A DNA stretch of 64,000 bases. Source: Sphingobacterium alimentarium (GTDB taxonomy: Bacteria > Bacteroidota > Bacteroidia > Sphingobacteriales > Sphingobacteriaceae). The notes beneath the pieces were generated by a model. That model did no database searches. It had not been told where the DNA came from and saw only the letters and a program-made list of their open reading frames with translations. Below are positions 28,814-38,406 of this stretch, piece by piece (within the stretch, counting starts at the first letter, position 1; each line of letters opens with the position of its first letter). Where the stretch lies: NCBI RefSeq assembly GCF_004342685.1, contig NZ_SMBZ01000016.1, forward strand, positions 1 to 64,000, read 5' to 3'. Position numbers and translations under genes: made by a program.

Positions 28814-30319
28814 TTATCCATTCATACTTACTAAAAACTCTTCGTTGGAGCGAGTTCCACGCAATTGTTGCAATAAAAACTCCATTGCTTCCGTAGAATT
28901 CATGTCCGATAAGTGATTTCTCAATACCCATAAGCGCTGTAACGCTTCGCGGTCCATCAATAGATCGTCACGACGCGTAGATGAAGCTGTCAAATCGATA
29001 GCTGGGAACAAACGCTTATTCGCCAACTTGCGATCCAATTGTAGCTCCATGTTACCTGTACCTTTGAATTCTTCGAAGATAACATCATCCATTTTCGATC
29101 CTGTATCTGTCAGAGCAGTAGCCAAAATCGTCAATGAACCACCATTCTCAATGTTACGCGCTGCACCAAAGAAACGTTTCGGTTTGTGTAATGCATTCGC
29201 ATCCACACCACCTGACAATATCTTACCTGAAGCAGGAGCAACTGTATTGTAAGCACGCGCAAGACGAGTGATTGAGTCTAATAAGATAACCACATCATGT
29301 CCACACTCTACCATACGTTTTGCTTTTTCCAAAACAATGTTAGCAATTTTCACGTGTCTGTCTGCTGGCTCATCGAATGTCGATGAAACAACTTCTGCAC
29401 GCACCGATCTCGCCATATCAGTTACCTCTTCCGGACGCTCATCAATTAATAAGATAATCAAATAAACTTCTGGATGGTTCTTTGCAATAGCATTAGCAAC
29501 CTCTTTTAATAGATTAGTTTTACCAGTTTTCGGTTGTGCTACGATTAGACCACGTTGCCCTTTACCTATTGGTGTAAACATATCCATTATCCGAGTCGAA
29601 TAATTATTCGATCCTAAGTCAAGGTTTAACTTTTCATCAGGAAATAATGGTGTCAAGAAATCAAATGGCACGCGATCTCTGATCTCAGCTGGATTCTGAC
29701 CGTTAATAGACTCGATACGTACAAGTGGGAAATATTTTTCACCTTCTTTTGGTGGACGGATACATCCTCTTACATTATCACCCGTTTTCAAACCAAATAA
29801 TTTGATTTGAGACTGTGACACATATATATCATCTGGAGATGTTAAATAATTGTAATCCGATGAACGCAAGAAACCGTAACCATCAGGCATGATTTCTAAT
29901 ACTCCTTCATTTACAATTACATTATCAAAATCTGCATTGGATGAAGTTGATTCAACTTTTTTAGTTTCAGTGGATTGTTCAGAAGTAGTAGTTGAAGGCT
30001 GGGATACGGGAGCTGTAGTGGTAGAATCTGAAGAAAACAAAACGGGTTCGTCTTCTGATTTCGTTCTTTTGGTAACGGCTACTGGCTCGGATTTGATTGT
30101 TCTTGTTCTTTTTCTAGGCGATGAATCAGCTGATTCTACGTTTGCTGCTTGTTTCTCTGCTTGGGGTTCTTGTTCTTCACCACCTGATTGCTGAGCTATT
30201 TCTGCTATTTTATCGATTAGTTCCTGCTTACGTAGTTTTTCGACGTCTACAATACCTAACACCTTTCCTATCTCGCGCAATTCGGACACGAGCTTTGAAT
30301 TCAATTCGTTGATATTCAT
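28814..30319 (-). CDS. rho: Transcription termination factor Rho
   Basis: 501 residues, longer than the about 420 of Escherichia coli Rho. The N-terminal Rho_N fold ([20 protein letters not shown]) is followed by a Ser/Thr/Glu-rich insertion at about 45-130, the RNA-binding cold-shock-like domain ([13 protein letters not shown]), then the ATPase with Walker [12 protein letters not shown]. The insertion is common in Bacteroidota Rho and may be disordered. Rho is a hexameric helicase that ends transcription. Intact, monocistronic. Confidence 0.97.
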   Translation of the reverse strand: MNINELNSKLVSELREIGKVLGIVDVEKLRKQELIDKIAEIAQQSGGEEQEPQAEKQAANVESADSSPRKRTRTIKSEPVAVTKRTKSEDEPVLFSSDSTTTAPVSQPSTTTSEQSTETKKVESTSSNADFDNVIVNEGVLEIMPDGYGFLRSSDYNYLTSPDDIYVSQSQIKLFGLKTGDNVRGCIRPPKEGEKYFPLVRIESINGQNPAEIRDRVPFDFLTPLFPDEKLNLDLGSNNYSTRIMDMFTPIGKGQRGLIVAQPKTGKTNLLKEVANAIAKNHPEVYLIILLIDERPEEVTDMARSVRAEVVSSTFDEPADRHVKIANIVLEKAKRMVECGHDVVILLDSITRLARAYNTVAPASGKILSGGVDANALHKPKRFFGAARNIENGGSLTILATALTDTGSKMDDVIFEEFKGTGNMELQLDRKLANKRLFPAIDLTASSTRRDDLLMDREALQRLWVLRNHLSDMNSTEAMEFLLQQLRGTRSNEEFLVSMNG

Positions 30320-30646
30320 TAATATTGAATTATGATTATATCTTTTTGGATTTTTAATTTGAAATTTAACCTATTTATTAACAATTCTCCCTCAGGAAAG
30401 ATTGAAAATTTTACTTGTTCATCATTCTACAACTGACTTTCGAAATAGATAATTGATGAACTAGGATAAATTTGAGAATGCACAAAGAAAACTATAAGAA
30501 ATGAAATATCAAAGAAAAAGTAATAAAAATATCGCTATGCTTATACAGAATCAACAATTATTGCTTACTAAATGGTTTTACTCAATTATTTGAAAAGTTT
30601 TTTTTGTAGGTTTATATCACAAAAATATTATGATATACCCTTATAT
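30320..30646. other. 327-base divergent intergenic region
   Basis: Lies between rho (minus) and the MFS transporter (plus). It is AT-rich; no hairpin or RNA gene recognised. An in-frame ATG at 30572 exists but would add an atypical basic leader to the transporter. Confidence 0.5.
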
Positions 30647-32374
30647 ATGAATCAGAATAGTAAACCAACCAATTACCCAGCGTTGTATACCCTCATCGTG
30701 GTATTCTTTTTCTGGGGATTTATCGCCGCTGGCAACAGTATTTTTATTCCTTTTTGTAAAAACTACTTTCATCTCGATCAATTTCAGTCTCAGTTGATTG
30801 ATTTTGCTTTTTACAGTGCCTATTATGTTGGCGCCTTAGCCCTATTTATTTTTGGTACGCTTTCGGGCAGAGATTTGGTAGGTAAATGGGGATACAAGAA
30901 AAGTATCGTATATGGATTGCTCTTTTCAGCTTTAGGCGCGGCAGCCATGATTGTAGCCGTAGAGGTCAATGTCTATATGGGCATGCTGATAGGTCTATTC
31001 ATCGTAGCCCTGGGATTTTCGCTGCAGCAGACTGCGGCCAACCCCTTTGCTGTACTCTTGGGCGATCCAAAGACGGGAGCTTCCCGCGTGAATCTTGGAG
31101 GTGCTGTTAATTCTTTCGGCACGACCATAGGACCGCTAGTCATTGGATATGCTTTATTCGGCTCATTCGAACCGATTTCGGATTCAGAGATATCGAATCT
31201 TCCCCTTAATAAAGTAGTATACCTATATATAGGAGTAGGATTGCTCTTTATTTTTGCGGCAGCGCTATTCCATTTCTCTAAAAGAGTACCTGCTGGGATT
31301 AATAATGAACCGATGGAAGAAGCTTCCAAAGCCAAAAGATTGTTAATCATAATGACTGTTCTTTTGGCGGTATTTTTCATCCCTGTATTCTTAAGCTACA
31401 AAAGTGACACCGCTATTATGGTAGAAAATTTGGAAGCACAGATAAATGCTACGACGGATGCCACGACCATCGCCGCGCTGGAAAATCAGGCTAAAAAATT
31501 AATCCATCCACTGGAATTACAACGTATGGCTTTATTATTTGGGGCTTTAGTAGCTGTCATTGGTGCGCTGGTATATGGCTACCGCAATGCACAGAAAAAT
31601 TCGCAAGGATGGGGCGCCATGAAATATCCACAGTTGATATTAGGTATGTTAGCCTTATTTATATATGTAGGTATCGAAGTGGCTATAGGCAGTAATTTGG
31701 GCGAACTACTCACCTTAGAAGAATTTGGCAGCTTACAATCTTCTGAAATCACACCTTATATATCTATGTATTGGGGAGGCATGATGATCGGCCGATGGGC
31801 AGGAGCTGTTACAGCATTCAACTTTTCGAATGCGACTAAAAAAATCCTTACCGCTGTCGTACCTTTTGTCGCTTTTGGTGTTGTGCTTTCGGTCAATTCT
31901 ATCGCCGGATTCAACATGTCGCATCTCTATTTCTTTGCTATATGTATTGTTATTCAGGTGGTAGCATTTTTCATTAGTAAAGAGAAACCAGTAGCGACGT
32001 TGGTGATTTTCGGAACTTTGGGTCTAGCGGCTATGCTAGTAGGTCTTTTGTCTACAGGAACAGTAGCCATCTATTCCTTCTTGACCGGAGGATTAGCTTG
32101 TTCGATTATGTGGGGATCTATATTTGCCTTGTCTATAGTAGGTATTGGAAAATATACCGAACAAGGTTCTGCATTTTTGGTAATGATGATTCTCGGAGGA
32201 GGTATCATCCCACCTATTCAAGGAAAATTAGCAGATATAATTGGTATTCACAACTCTTATATAATTCCATTAGTGGGTTTCGCATATATTATCTTGTTTG
32301 CTGTTTTGGTCAAAGGTTTCTTAAAGAAACAAAATATAAATATCGATCAAATTGAAGGCTCATCAACGCATTAA
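30647..32374 (+). CDS. Sugar MFS transporter, FucP/glucose-galactose type
   Basis: 575 residues from the ATG at 30647 ([20 protein letters not shown]). Twelve to fourteen hydrophobic segments; [20 protein letters not shown] opens the first helix and [13 protein letters not shown] is the conserved FHS-family motif. Such proteins are proton-sugar symporters of the inner membrane (fucose, glucose or galactose, GlcNAc). A long loop with a short helix (about 260-320) is between halves. The next gene encodes a GlcNAc-kinase-like protein, so GlcNAc or a related amino sugar is a plausible substrate; this is inference. Confidence 0.88.
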   Translation: MNQNSKPTNYPALYTLIVVFFFWGFIAAGNSIFIPFCKNYFHLDQFQSQLIDFAFYSAYYVGALALFIFGTLSGRDLVGKWGYKKSIVYGLLFSALGAAAMIVAVEVNVYMGMLIGLFIVALGFSLQQTAANPFAVLLGDPKTGASRVNLGGAVNSFGTTIGPLVIGYALFGSFEPISDSEISNLPLNKVVYLYIGVGLLFIFAAALFHFSKRVPAGINNEPMEEASKAKRLLIIMTVLLAVFFIPVFLSYKSDTAIMVENLEAQINATTDATTIAALENQAKKLIHPLELQRMALLFGALVAVIGALVYGYRNAQKNSQGWGAMKYPQLILGMLALFIYVGIEVAIGSNLGELLTLEEFGSLQSSEITPYISMYWGGMMIGRWAGAVTAFNFSNATKKILTAVVPFVAFGVVLSVNSIAGFNMSHLYFFAICIVIQVVAFFISKEKPVATLVIFGTLGLAAMLVGLLSTGTVAIYSFLTGGLACSIMWGSIFALSIVGIGKYTEQGSAFLVMMILGGGIIPPIQGKLADIIGIHNSYIIPLVGFAYIILFAVLVKGFLKKQNINIDQIEGSSTH

Positions 32375-32413
32375 TCCATAAGCTAATTGTACTTTTTACA
32401 CTAAGTAGTAAAA

Positions 32414-32454
32414 CAAAAAAACCGCCTTATTTCATCAATAAGATGGTTTTTTTG
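32414..32454 (+). terminator. Terminator of the MFS gene
   Basis: AAAAAACCGCCTTATT pairs with AATAAGATGGTTTTTT with one mismatch. It ends in a T run. Confidence 0.85.
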
Positions 32455-32566
32455 TTTTTAGCGAAATATTCTATAAAATAAAATGTACAATTGCTATTGT
32501 TTTTATGAATAAAAATGTATCTTCGAGAGATATAATTTTGAAAAACTATACTAAAATAAACTAATA

Positions 32567-33427
32567 ATGATCATTATTGCAGATGGAGGATCCACCAAAA
32601 CCAATTGGTGCCTATTAGATGATAATCACAAAAAAATTTACTTCAATACAGAAGGATATAACCCTTACTTTGTAGATAGCGACTATATTGTAAACTCATT
32701 GAAAAAAGGATTGCCAAACGATTTACCTTTAGATAAAATTCAAGAAGTAAATTACTACGGTGCAGGTGTACACAATGATGAAAAAGCTAAAATTGTAGCT
32801 GACGCTTTCCGCGAATTATTTCCTAACGCAAAAATCGAAATTGGTCACGACTTATTAGCTGCTGCAAGAGCACTATTGGGTAAAGAAGCTGGTTTTGCAG
32901 CTATTCTAGGTACTGGTACAAACACATGTATCTATGATGGTGACAAAATCACACACAATATCAACTCTGCGGCCTATATCTTGGGCGACGAAGGATCAGG
33001 TTCATATATTGGTAAGAAATTATTAACAGACTTCGTGCGCGGCTTAATGCCTGAGGATGTGGCAAAAGCATTCTATGATACGTACAAATTGTCTGAAGAT
33101 GAAATCATGGACAATGTATATACGAAGCCATTAGCAAACCGTTTCTGCGCAAGCTTCAGTAAGTTTGTATACGACAACAATGTTAATATTGAATACACAA
33201 GAAAAATCGTTGATGATTCGTTTGAAGCATTCTTCTCTAACTTAGTAAGCAAATACCCGAATTACAAAGAATATACATTCAACTGTATCGGTTCTGTAGG
33301 ATATAATTTCCGCAACGTATTAGAAGATAAAGCGAATCAATATGGTATGCAAGTAGGTAAAATCTTGCGTTCACCAATTGATGATCTAGTTCAATTCCAC
33401 ATCGACAGATATACGACTTCCAAGTAA
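32567..33427 (+). CDS. BadF/BadG-type ATPase, N-acetylglucosamine kinase-like (copy 1)
   Basis: 286 residues of the ASKHA superfamily. Phosphate 1 motif DGGSTKTNW at 6-14, phosphate 2 motif LGTGTNTCIYDG, and GDEGSGSYIGKKL. These match small sugar kinases of the BadF/GlcNAc kinase group, which phosphorylate N-acetylglucosamine or a related hexosamine. A TAATTTTG box at 32533-32540 may be the -7 element. A strong terminator follows. The second copy at 37400-38263 shares the same motif set, including the opening D(S/G)GS and GDEGSG. Confidence 0.85.
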   Translation: MIIIADGGSTKTNWCLLDDNHKKIYFNTEGYNPYFVDSDYIVNSLKKGLPNDLPLDKIQEVNYYGAGVHNDEKAKIVADAFRELFPNAKIEIGHDLLAAARALLGKEAGFAAILGTGTNTCIYDGDKITHNINSAAYILGDEGSGSYIGKKLLTDFVRGLMPEDVAKAFYDTYKLSEDEIMDNVYTKPLANRFCASFSKFVYDNNVNIEYTRKIVDDSFEAFFSNLVSKYPNYKEYTFNCIGSVGYNFRNVLEDKANQYGMQVGKILRSPIDDLVQFHIDRYTTSK

Positions 33428-33446
33428 ACTTGGAAAACCTTATAAA

Positions 33447-33487
33447 GCAGAGGTCCCAATCAATAGATTGGGACCTCTGCTTTTTTA
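33447..33487 (+). terminator. Strong terminator after kinase copy 1
   Basis: GCAGAGGTCCCAATC pairs perfectly over 15 bases with GATTGGGACCTCTGC around AATA. Six T follow. Confidence 0.93.
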
Positions 33488-33505
33488 TAATGAGCGAACC
33501 TAGAA

Positions 33506-34201
33506 TTATAAGGTAATACTATCTCCTAGCTCTAATAAATGTAAATCAAGTTGCGCTTTTTCAAATACGCTTTTAGCTTCATCTTTGTCAATAGTTACCG
33601 GCGGGAAAGTATCGAAATGCATCCCAATAATGTTTTTGCAGTTGATGAATGCTGAAGCTTTCACCGCATCATACATATCCATGGTGTAATGACCTCCGAT
33701 TGGTAAAAATGCCCAATCCAACTGTAAATCTTCCAATAACATCATCTCATATGTAAGTGCTGTATCCCCTGCAAAGTAAATCTTCTTATCGCCCGTAAAG
33801 AACACAAATCCACATGGAACACCTCCATATCCCCCATCTGGCGTAGAATTGGTGTGTAATGCGTATACCATTTTCACTTTACCAAAAGGCAGGGACAATG
33901 TACCACCAAAATTAAACTCCAACACCTTATCATCTGGCACACCTTGCTGGCGTACCCAGCCAGCAGTCTCCACGATCGCGGCAACAGTAGCGCCAGACTG
34001 TGACTGAATCTTAGCCACATCGGCTACGTGATCCTCATGTCCATGCGATAGAAAGATATAATCGGGCTGGATAGATTCTACTGCGATATCTTTTGCTAAC
34101 GGATTGTACGTAATGAAAGGATCCAAAAGGACTTTGGTACCATTAAAATTAAACTCAAAACACGCATGTCCTAAATACCTTACCGAAATTTCATTTGCCA
34201 T
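33506..34201 (-). CDS. UPF0173 metal-dependent hydrolase (beta-lactamase fold)
   Basis: 231 residues. The metal motif LSHGHEDHVADV lies near residues 52-63, a later FAGDTALT supplies the Asp and IIGMHFDTFPP the final His. Zn-dependent beta-lactamase-fold hydrolases with this order are annotated as UPF0173; the substrate is not known. It lies 11 bases downstream of the YbaB gene on the same strand, so they are probably cotranscribed. Confidence 0.9.
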   Translation of the reverse strand: MANEISVRYLGHACFEFNFNGTKVLLDPFITYNPLAKDIAVESIQPDYIFLSHGHEDHVADVAKIQSQSGATVAAIVETAGWVRQQGVPDDKVLEFNFGGTLSLPFGKVKMVYALHTNSTPDGGYGGVPCGFVFFTGDKKIYFAGDTALTYEMMLLEDLQLDWAFLPIGGHYTMDMYDAVKASAFINCKNIIGMHFDTFPPVTIDKDEAKSVFEKAQLDLHLLELGDSITL

Positions 34202-34212
34202 ATATAATACGT

Positions 34213-34527
34213 TTATTTTCCAAAAAGATTACCAAGACCTCCAAGTCCACTCAACATATCTTGCGATGCGGCAGCCATTTCTGTCTGGCTCACATTCTCT
34301 GCCTGTTGCAAAGCCTTATTGATTGCTACCAATAATAGGTCTTCAATTTGCTCTTTGTCAGCATCCGCAAATAATTCATCACTGATATGAATTTCCTTCA
34401 CTTCCTTGTTTGCGGTAGCTACGACACGCACTTTACCACCTTCAGCTTCTCCTGATACCGAAATATTATCTAAACGCGATTTGATTTCTTGCGCTTTTTG
34501 CTGCGCTTGGAATAATTTGTCAAACAT
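34213..34527 (-). CDS. YbaB/EbfC-family nucleoid-associated protein
   Basis: 104 residues from the ATG at 34527 (MFDKLFQAQQKAQEIKSRLD). Its central NVxGEA-like core is SVSGEAEGGKVRVVATANKE. The C-terminus is Gly/Met-rich (LGGLGNLFGK). These homodimers bind DNA. It is usually next to recR or dnaX; here it is next to a UPF0173 hydrolase. The start is set by the conserved opening. Confidence 0.92.
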   Translation of the reverse strand: MFDKLFQAQQKAQEIKSRLDNISVSGEAEGGKVRVVATANKEVKEIHISDELFADADKEQIEDLLLVAINKALQQAENVSQTEMAAASQDMLSGLGGLGNLFGK

Positions 34528-34619
34528 AGTCTCTGTATTTTTTGTAAGACCAAAATACGAAATCATGTTTTGCCCTCAAAATAAGTCATAGAATAAGCTT
34601 AATTCTTTAAATTTGTAGC

Positions 34620-35108
34620 ATGACAAAATACCAAGAAATAATCGACTCCTTAAAAAAGCATAACCCTGCGCAGGCGGAATATATCGACGAAGAAATTAAT
34701 ATAATCATCCATAAACTGAAATTTCTCTCGCAGGATAATTTTCCAAAAACGATAGTTCTCAACCAACAAACCAACTTCGAGCCGATGCAAGATGCAATTA
34801 TTGAAGAAAAAGTGAAGGTTGCGGGTGGCCAGTTTATTAGTCATTGGATCGACAATCCGGATTGCATCATTATCGTTCAATCCAATGAAAGTCTTTATAG
34901 TCACATTGCGGACATGTTAAACAACCCTATTGTAACAGCGAGCAGTGCTTATCAACAGAATAATATATACATTATCCAAGAAAACAGCTTTAACACGGAC
35001 GATACGGTTTACCTTAGAGATGCAGAAATATTAGCCGAAATACTCCAACCTAAGTATTTTGTCTACGGCCATGATGGCTCTGCTTGGGTAAAATTTGACG
35101 TTAAATAA
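34620..35108 (+). CDS. Cytosolic protein resembling half of a BtuF/TroA binding domain
   Basis: 162 residues and no signal peptide. Residues about 75-160 (PDCIIIVQSNESLY, then SSAYQQNNIYIIQ and AEILAEILQPKYFVYGHDG) resemble the C-terminal lobe of periplasmic cobalamin/iron-chelate-binding proteins, with the typical helix ending in AEILxP. The N-terminal lobe is absent or replaced. Function is not known. A TAAATTTG box at 34608-34615 sits so close to the ATG that the mRNA might be almost leaderless. Resemblance is by eye only. Confidence 0.6.
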   Translation: MTKYQEIIDSLKKHNPAQAEYIDEEINIIIHKLKFLSQDNFPKTIVLNQQTNFEPMQDAIIEEKVKVAGGQFISHWIDNPDCIIIVQSNESLYSHIADMLNNPIVTASSAYQQNNIYIIQENSFNTDDTVYLRDAEILAEILQPKYFVYGHDGSAWVKFDVK

Positions 35109-35110
35109 AA

Positions 35111-35147
35111 CAAAAAAATCCTGTAAGAACATTACAGGATTTTTTTA
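35111..35147. terminator. Bidirectional terminator
   Basis: AAAAAATCCTGTAA and TTACAGGATTTTTT form a 14-bp stem around GAACA. Located between convergent genes. Confidence 0.9.
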
Positions 35148-35163
35148 ACTTATCGATTTATTA

Positions 35164-36063
35164 TTAAACATTAAACTTTTTGCGTAGCAAGGTGTAAAAT
35201 TTATCTACAGTTTGCGTTTTTTCAGCCCAACCATTTTTGAGCGCATAGTTAGCTTGTAAGAATGCATCCGCCTCAGCAAAGGAATCAAATCTATTCAATA
35301 ACTCGATGGCTTCGCTATAGGCTAGACTATAGCCGTTGAACAAATCTTTGATATATAATAATTTATCATTCAAACTCACCGCTGTTTTTAAGTCTACGAT
35401 TTTTTCTTTAGTAGTTGACGTTTGGAATTGCTGCGTGACATTGACTCCGGCTTGCTTTTGCTGCTGGATTAATTCATTAATGGTCAATGGGCGTGCCGAT
35501 TCTTCAGCTGCAGCTCCCTGAACAGGGATTTCGACTTCTTTTGCCGGAACCGTTACGGGAATTACAGTTTCTTCTTCCGTCACGATTTTCTCCTCAGCAA
35601 CCGGGGTCTCATCCTCCTTCTGCTCCATGTCTTCTTTAATATCCGCTACATCTTCTGCTGATTCAATCGGGTCTTCCTCTTGAGGCACTTCAGGCGTTAT
35701 ATCCTTAATGTTAAAAGCAAACTCTTCTTGTTGGGTTTCTTCCTTCTCCTCTACTGCATCTTCAGGCAATTCTTCTTTGATTTCTTCAAATATTTCTTGC
35801 TTGTCAGTAGGTTTATTGATGGGTGTAGCTGGTGTAAAGATGGTGGCCGAAGCAGCCTCTTTTGCTATACTGCCTGTACCAGCAAGTTGCCCATGTACTT
35901 TTAGAGCTTCGATATGCTTAGCCAGAGAAGCCAGATTAGCTTCTAGTAAGGTAACCTCTACGCTGTCTATTTCACTGGATCTTTTTATTTCATTATATTG
36001 AGAATGAATATCAGCTAATAAAAAATCAATTTTTGAAAGTAATTGCCCTTTAGTTTTTGCCAT
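35164..36063 (-). CDS. Uncharacterised protein with coiled N-terminus and acidic linker
   Basis: 299 residues. Residues 1-60 form a helical coil (KTKGQLLSKIDFLLADIHSQ). Residues about 85-200 are Glu/Asp/Pro/Val low complexity. The last about 90 residues (LKTAVSLNDKLLYIKDLFNG, ALKNGWAEKTQ, FYTLLRKKFNV) are conserved-looking and Tyr/Phe-rich. No enzyme motif. The C-terminal helical region is the kind seen in a Bacteroidota-specific family; I cannot name it. No signal peptide, so cytoplasmic. Confidence 0.6.
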   Translation of the reverse strand: MAKTKGQLLSKIDFLLADIHSQYNEIKRSSEIDSVEVTLLEANLASLAKHIEALKVHGQLAGTGSIAKEAASATIFTPATPINKPTDKQEIFEEIKEELPEDAVEEKEETQQEEFAFNIKDITPEVPQEEDPIESAEDVADIKEDMEQKEDETPVAEEKIVTEEETVIPVTVPAKEVEIPVQGAAAEESARPLTINELIQQQKQAGVNVTQQFQTSTTKEKIVDLKTAVSLNDKLLYIKDLFNGYSLAYSEAIELLNRFDSFAEADAFLQANYALKNGWAEKTQTVDKFYTLLRKKFNV

Positions 36064-36255
36064 GGATATATTTTTTGAATCGTCGTCGACATTGTGCGGT
36101 GGAAAACAAAATCGTCTGATAATGACTTGATTTTGGTCTACATCCGCTTTTCATACTGTAAAAATAAGATATAATTTCGATATTCGTATCGTCTAACAAG
36201 GGTTGATTTATAATTATTTTTGATAATTATACAATCTTCACACACAACAAAGAAT

Positions 36256-36840
36256 ATGCTTTTTTCAGAACAATACTTTAGCCAAAGAGATCGGCAAGTG
36301 GGTAGTATAGAGGTCATTTGCGGCTCAATGTTTTCAGGTAAAACAGAGGAGCTGATACGCCGCATGAGAAGAGCACAATTTGCAAAATTACCGGTTGAAA
36401 TTTTTAAGCCTGCTATTGACATCCGCTACGCGGAGAAGGAAGTGGTATCGCATGATAGCAACAGCATCCCTTCTACGCCTGTAGAGCATTCTTCCGCTAT
36501 CTTATTATTAAGCGGCGACGCGAAAGTAATCGGTATTGACGAAGCACAATTTTTTGATGAAGATTTGCCGAATGTCTGCATACAATTGGCTAATAAAGGT
36601 GTGCGCGTAATTGTTGCAGGTTTAGACATGGATTATCAAGGAAGGCCATTCGGACCTATGCCCAATATCATGGCAGTGGCCGAAGATGTATACAAAGTAC
36701 ATGCTGTATGCGTCAAATGTGGTGCTCCCGCGAATTATTCCTACCGATTTACAAAAGAAAAGAGTGTCGTACTATTGGGCGAAAAAGAAAGTTATGAACC
36801 GCGATGTAGACATTGTTATTATTGCGATGAGAATAAATAG
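36256..36840 (+). CDS. tdk: Thymidine kinase
   Basis: 194 residues from the ATG at 36256. The P-loop is [14 protein letters not shown], the DEAQFFDE segment is the magnesium/DEAD-like motif, and the lasso zinc ribbon has HAVCVKCGA and CRHC. It phosphorylates thymidine in pyrimidine salvage. An upstream ATG at 36220 would add a non-conserved leader. A TATTTTTG box at 36212-36219 is a possible -7 element. Confidence 0.96.
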   Translation: MLFSEQYFSQRDRQVGSIEVICGSMFSGKTEELIRRMRRAQFAKLPVEIFKPAIDIRYAEKEVVSHDSNSIPSTPVEHSSAILLLSGDAKVIGIDEAQFFDEDLPNVCIQLANKGVRVIVAGLDMDYQGRPFGPMPNIMAVAEDVYKVHAVCVKCGAPANYSYRFTKEKSVVLLGEKESYEPRCRHCYYCDENK

Positions 36841-36843
36841 AAC

Positions 36844-36880
36844 AAAAAAAGACTTCGAAAATTTCGAAGTCTTTTTTTGT
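36844..36880. terminator. Bidirectional terminator between tdk and the peroxidase gene
   Basis: AAAAAAGACTTCGAAA and TTTCGAAGTCTTTTTT form a near-perfect stem. It serves both convergent genes. Confidence 0.9.
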
Positions 36881-36883
36881 TTT

Positions 36884-37390
36884 CTACAATTGGTTCACAA
36901 TAACAGGATCCAATGGTTTTATCTTTGATCTGTAACGGTGGATTAATTTCCCGTTTTCATCAATCAGAAATTTTTCAAAATTCCAATTTATATCTCCTGT
37001 GAAATCAGGGTTAGGCTGCTCGGTCAAATATTTGAATAATGGATCGATTTTTTCACCTTTGACTTCCACCTTTTCAGCAATCAAAAAAGTAACTCCATAG
37101 TTCTCTTCGCAGAATGCAGCAATATCTTCGTTGCTACCCGGCTCTTGATTTCCAAAATTGTTAGCCGGAAACCCGATCACAACCAGGTTTTTACCGTATT
37201 GCTTGTGCAGTTGCTCCAACTCTTTATATTGTGGCGTATAACCACATTTAGATGCTGTATTGACCAAGAGTATTTTTTTTCCTTTGAATTGAGCCATTTG
37301 AATTTCCTTTCCATCTATGGTAGTGAATGAAAAATCATGCACCGATGATGGATTTATTAGCATATTCAATAGCATTAATAATGTAATCAT
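36884..37390 (-). CDS. Glutathione peroxidase-family protein, probably exported
   Basis: 168 residues. The active-site segment is NTASKCGYTPQY with Cys49 in place of selenocysteine. NFGNQEPGS supplies the Gln and NWNFEKF the Trp and Asn of the tetrad. The first 16 residues (MITLLMLLNMLINPSS) are hydrophobic, unlike the usual short soluble start, so the protein may be anchored or exported. It reduces peroxides, most likely with thioredoxin-type donors in bacteria. It is 9 bases downstream of kinase copy 2, suggesting one transcript. Confidence 0.93.
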   Translation of the reverse strand: MITLLMLLNMLINPSSVHDFSFTTIDGKEIQMAQFKGKKILLVNTASKCGYTPQYKELEQLHKQYGKNLVVIGFPANNFGNQEPGSNEDIAAFCEENYGVTFLIAEKVEVKGEKIDPLFKYLTEQPNPDFTGDINWNFEKFLIDENGKLIHRYRSKIKPLDPVIVNQL

Positions 37391-37399
37391 AGTCTTGAA

Positions 37400-38263
37400 T
37401 TATAATGAAAGATTAGATGTTTCGCGTTCGATGACGTAGTCGAATAAATCGTAAATAGGACTAGCAAGAATTTTGCCAACTTTGACCCCATGCATCTGGC
37501 ATACCTGACGCAAGTGCAGATCAAATGTATAGGCTACTCGACCTACGAAATTACAGGAGTATTCCCAATAATTGGGATATGTCATAATATTTGTGCGTAC
37601 AAATTCGTCAAAACCCTCAGCGAGCAGCTTGTCGATATAAGGATGCAATCGATTATCGGCGATAAACGGAAGAAAAGACGCCAAATAAGAATTCGGACGA
37701 TCTTTTTGGTATACATTCTTTATCACGTTATCTTTTGTCAGTCTATACCTTTCGCCGAATACCTTTGCGATATCGCGAGGCATAGTGCCATACAGATAGT
37801 TCGTAATTAGCCGCTTTCCAAACCAAGCTCCTGAACCTTCATCGCCCAGCACATAGCCAATACCATGATGGCTCTGCAATAGATTCTGACCATCATAAAA
37901 ACTTATATCCGAACCGGTTCCCAAAGTGGCTACTAGCCCTTTGTCGTTTTTCAACGTCGCATATGCTGCACCCAGTAAATCAGATTCTACCGATATAAAA
38001 GCATTAGGGAATAATGTAGTCAGTGCATTCGATACGATTTCTCGTCTGTCGGGAGTAATACTCCCTGCTCCGAAGAAGTAAACTTCTTTGATCTCATTCG
38101 AATAAGGAATGATTTCGGGAACATCCTTCATCACCTTCTCGATTTCTTTTTCACTCACAAAGAAAGGATTAAGGCCTTTAGTTTTGAAAAACAAAGGTTT
38201 ACTATCGGGAAGGTTTAACATCCAATCCGAACTCGAAGAACCGCTATCAGCAACTAGTATCAT
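37400..38263 (-). CDS. BadF/BadG-type ATPase, GlcNAc kinase-like (copy 2)
   Basis: 287 residues. Motifs DSGSSSSDW at 6-14, LGTGSDISFYDG and GDEGSGAWFGKRL parallel those of copy 1 at 32567-33427. The phosphate 1 motif has Ser residues where copy 1 has KTN, so substrate or activity may differ. It is followed after 9 bases by the peroxidase gene. Role: sugar phosphorylation in amino-sugar or cell-wall recycling is an inference. Confidence 0.82.
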   Translation of the reverse strand: MILVADSGSSSSDWMLNLPDSKPLFFKTKGLNPFFVSEKEIEKVMKDVPEIIPYSNEIKEVYFFGAGSITPDRREIVSNALTTLFPNAFISVESDLLGAAYATLKNDKGLVATLGTGSDISFYDGQNLLQSHHGIGYVLGDEGSGAWFGKRLITNYLYGTMPRDIAKVFGERYRLTKDNVIKNVYQKDRPNSYLASFLPFIADNRLHPYIDKLLAEGFDEFVRTNIMTYPNYWEYSCNFVGRVAYTFDLHLRQVCQMHGVKVGKILASPIYDLFDYVIERETSNLSL

Positions 38264-38349
38264 TATTCTTTTACGTTATATCTTTGCATACCAAATATAA
38301 CAAATCCCTAGAGAGTTTAGGACTTTGGCTCTTGTATTATTATTAATAT

Positions 38350-38380
38350 TTTGAAGTCCATAGCGATAATTCTACCTTTG
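38350..38380 (+). promoter_or_regulatory. Consensus Bacteroidota promoter of the M61 peptidase gene
   Basis: TTTG at 38350-38353, 19 bases, then TACCTTTG at 38373-38380. It matches the phylum consensus at every position. The start codon is 26 bases after the -7 box. Confidence 0.75.
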
Positions 38381-38406
38381 GTTAAATTTCAGTAACCCAA
38401 GCATAC

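Noticed and set aside
35500..35780. Acidic low-complexity stretch read as a tandem repeat
   Set aside because: The Glu/Asp/Val/Pro sequence is irregular; no repeat unit of fixed length is present.
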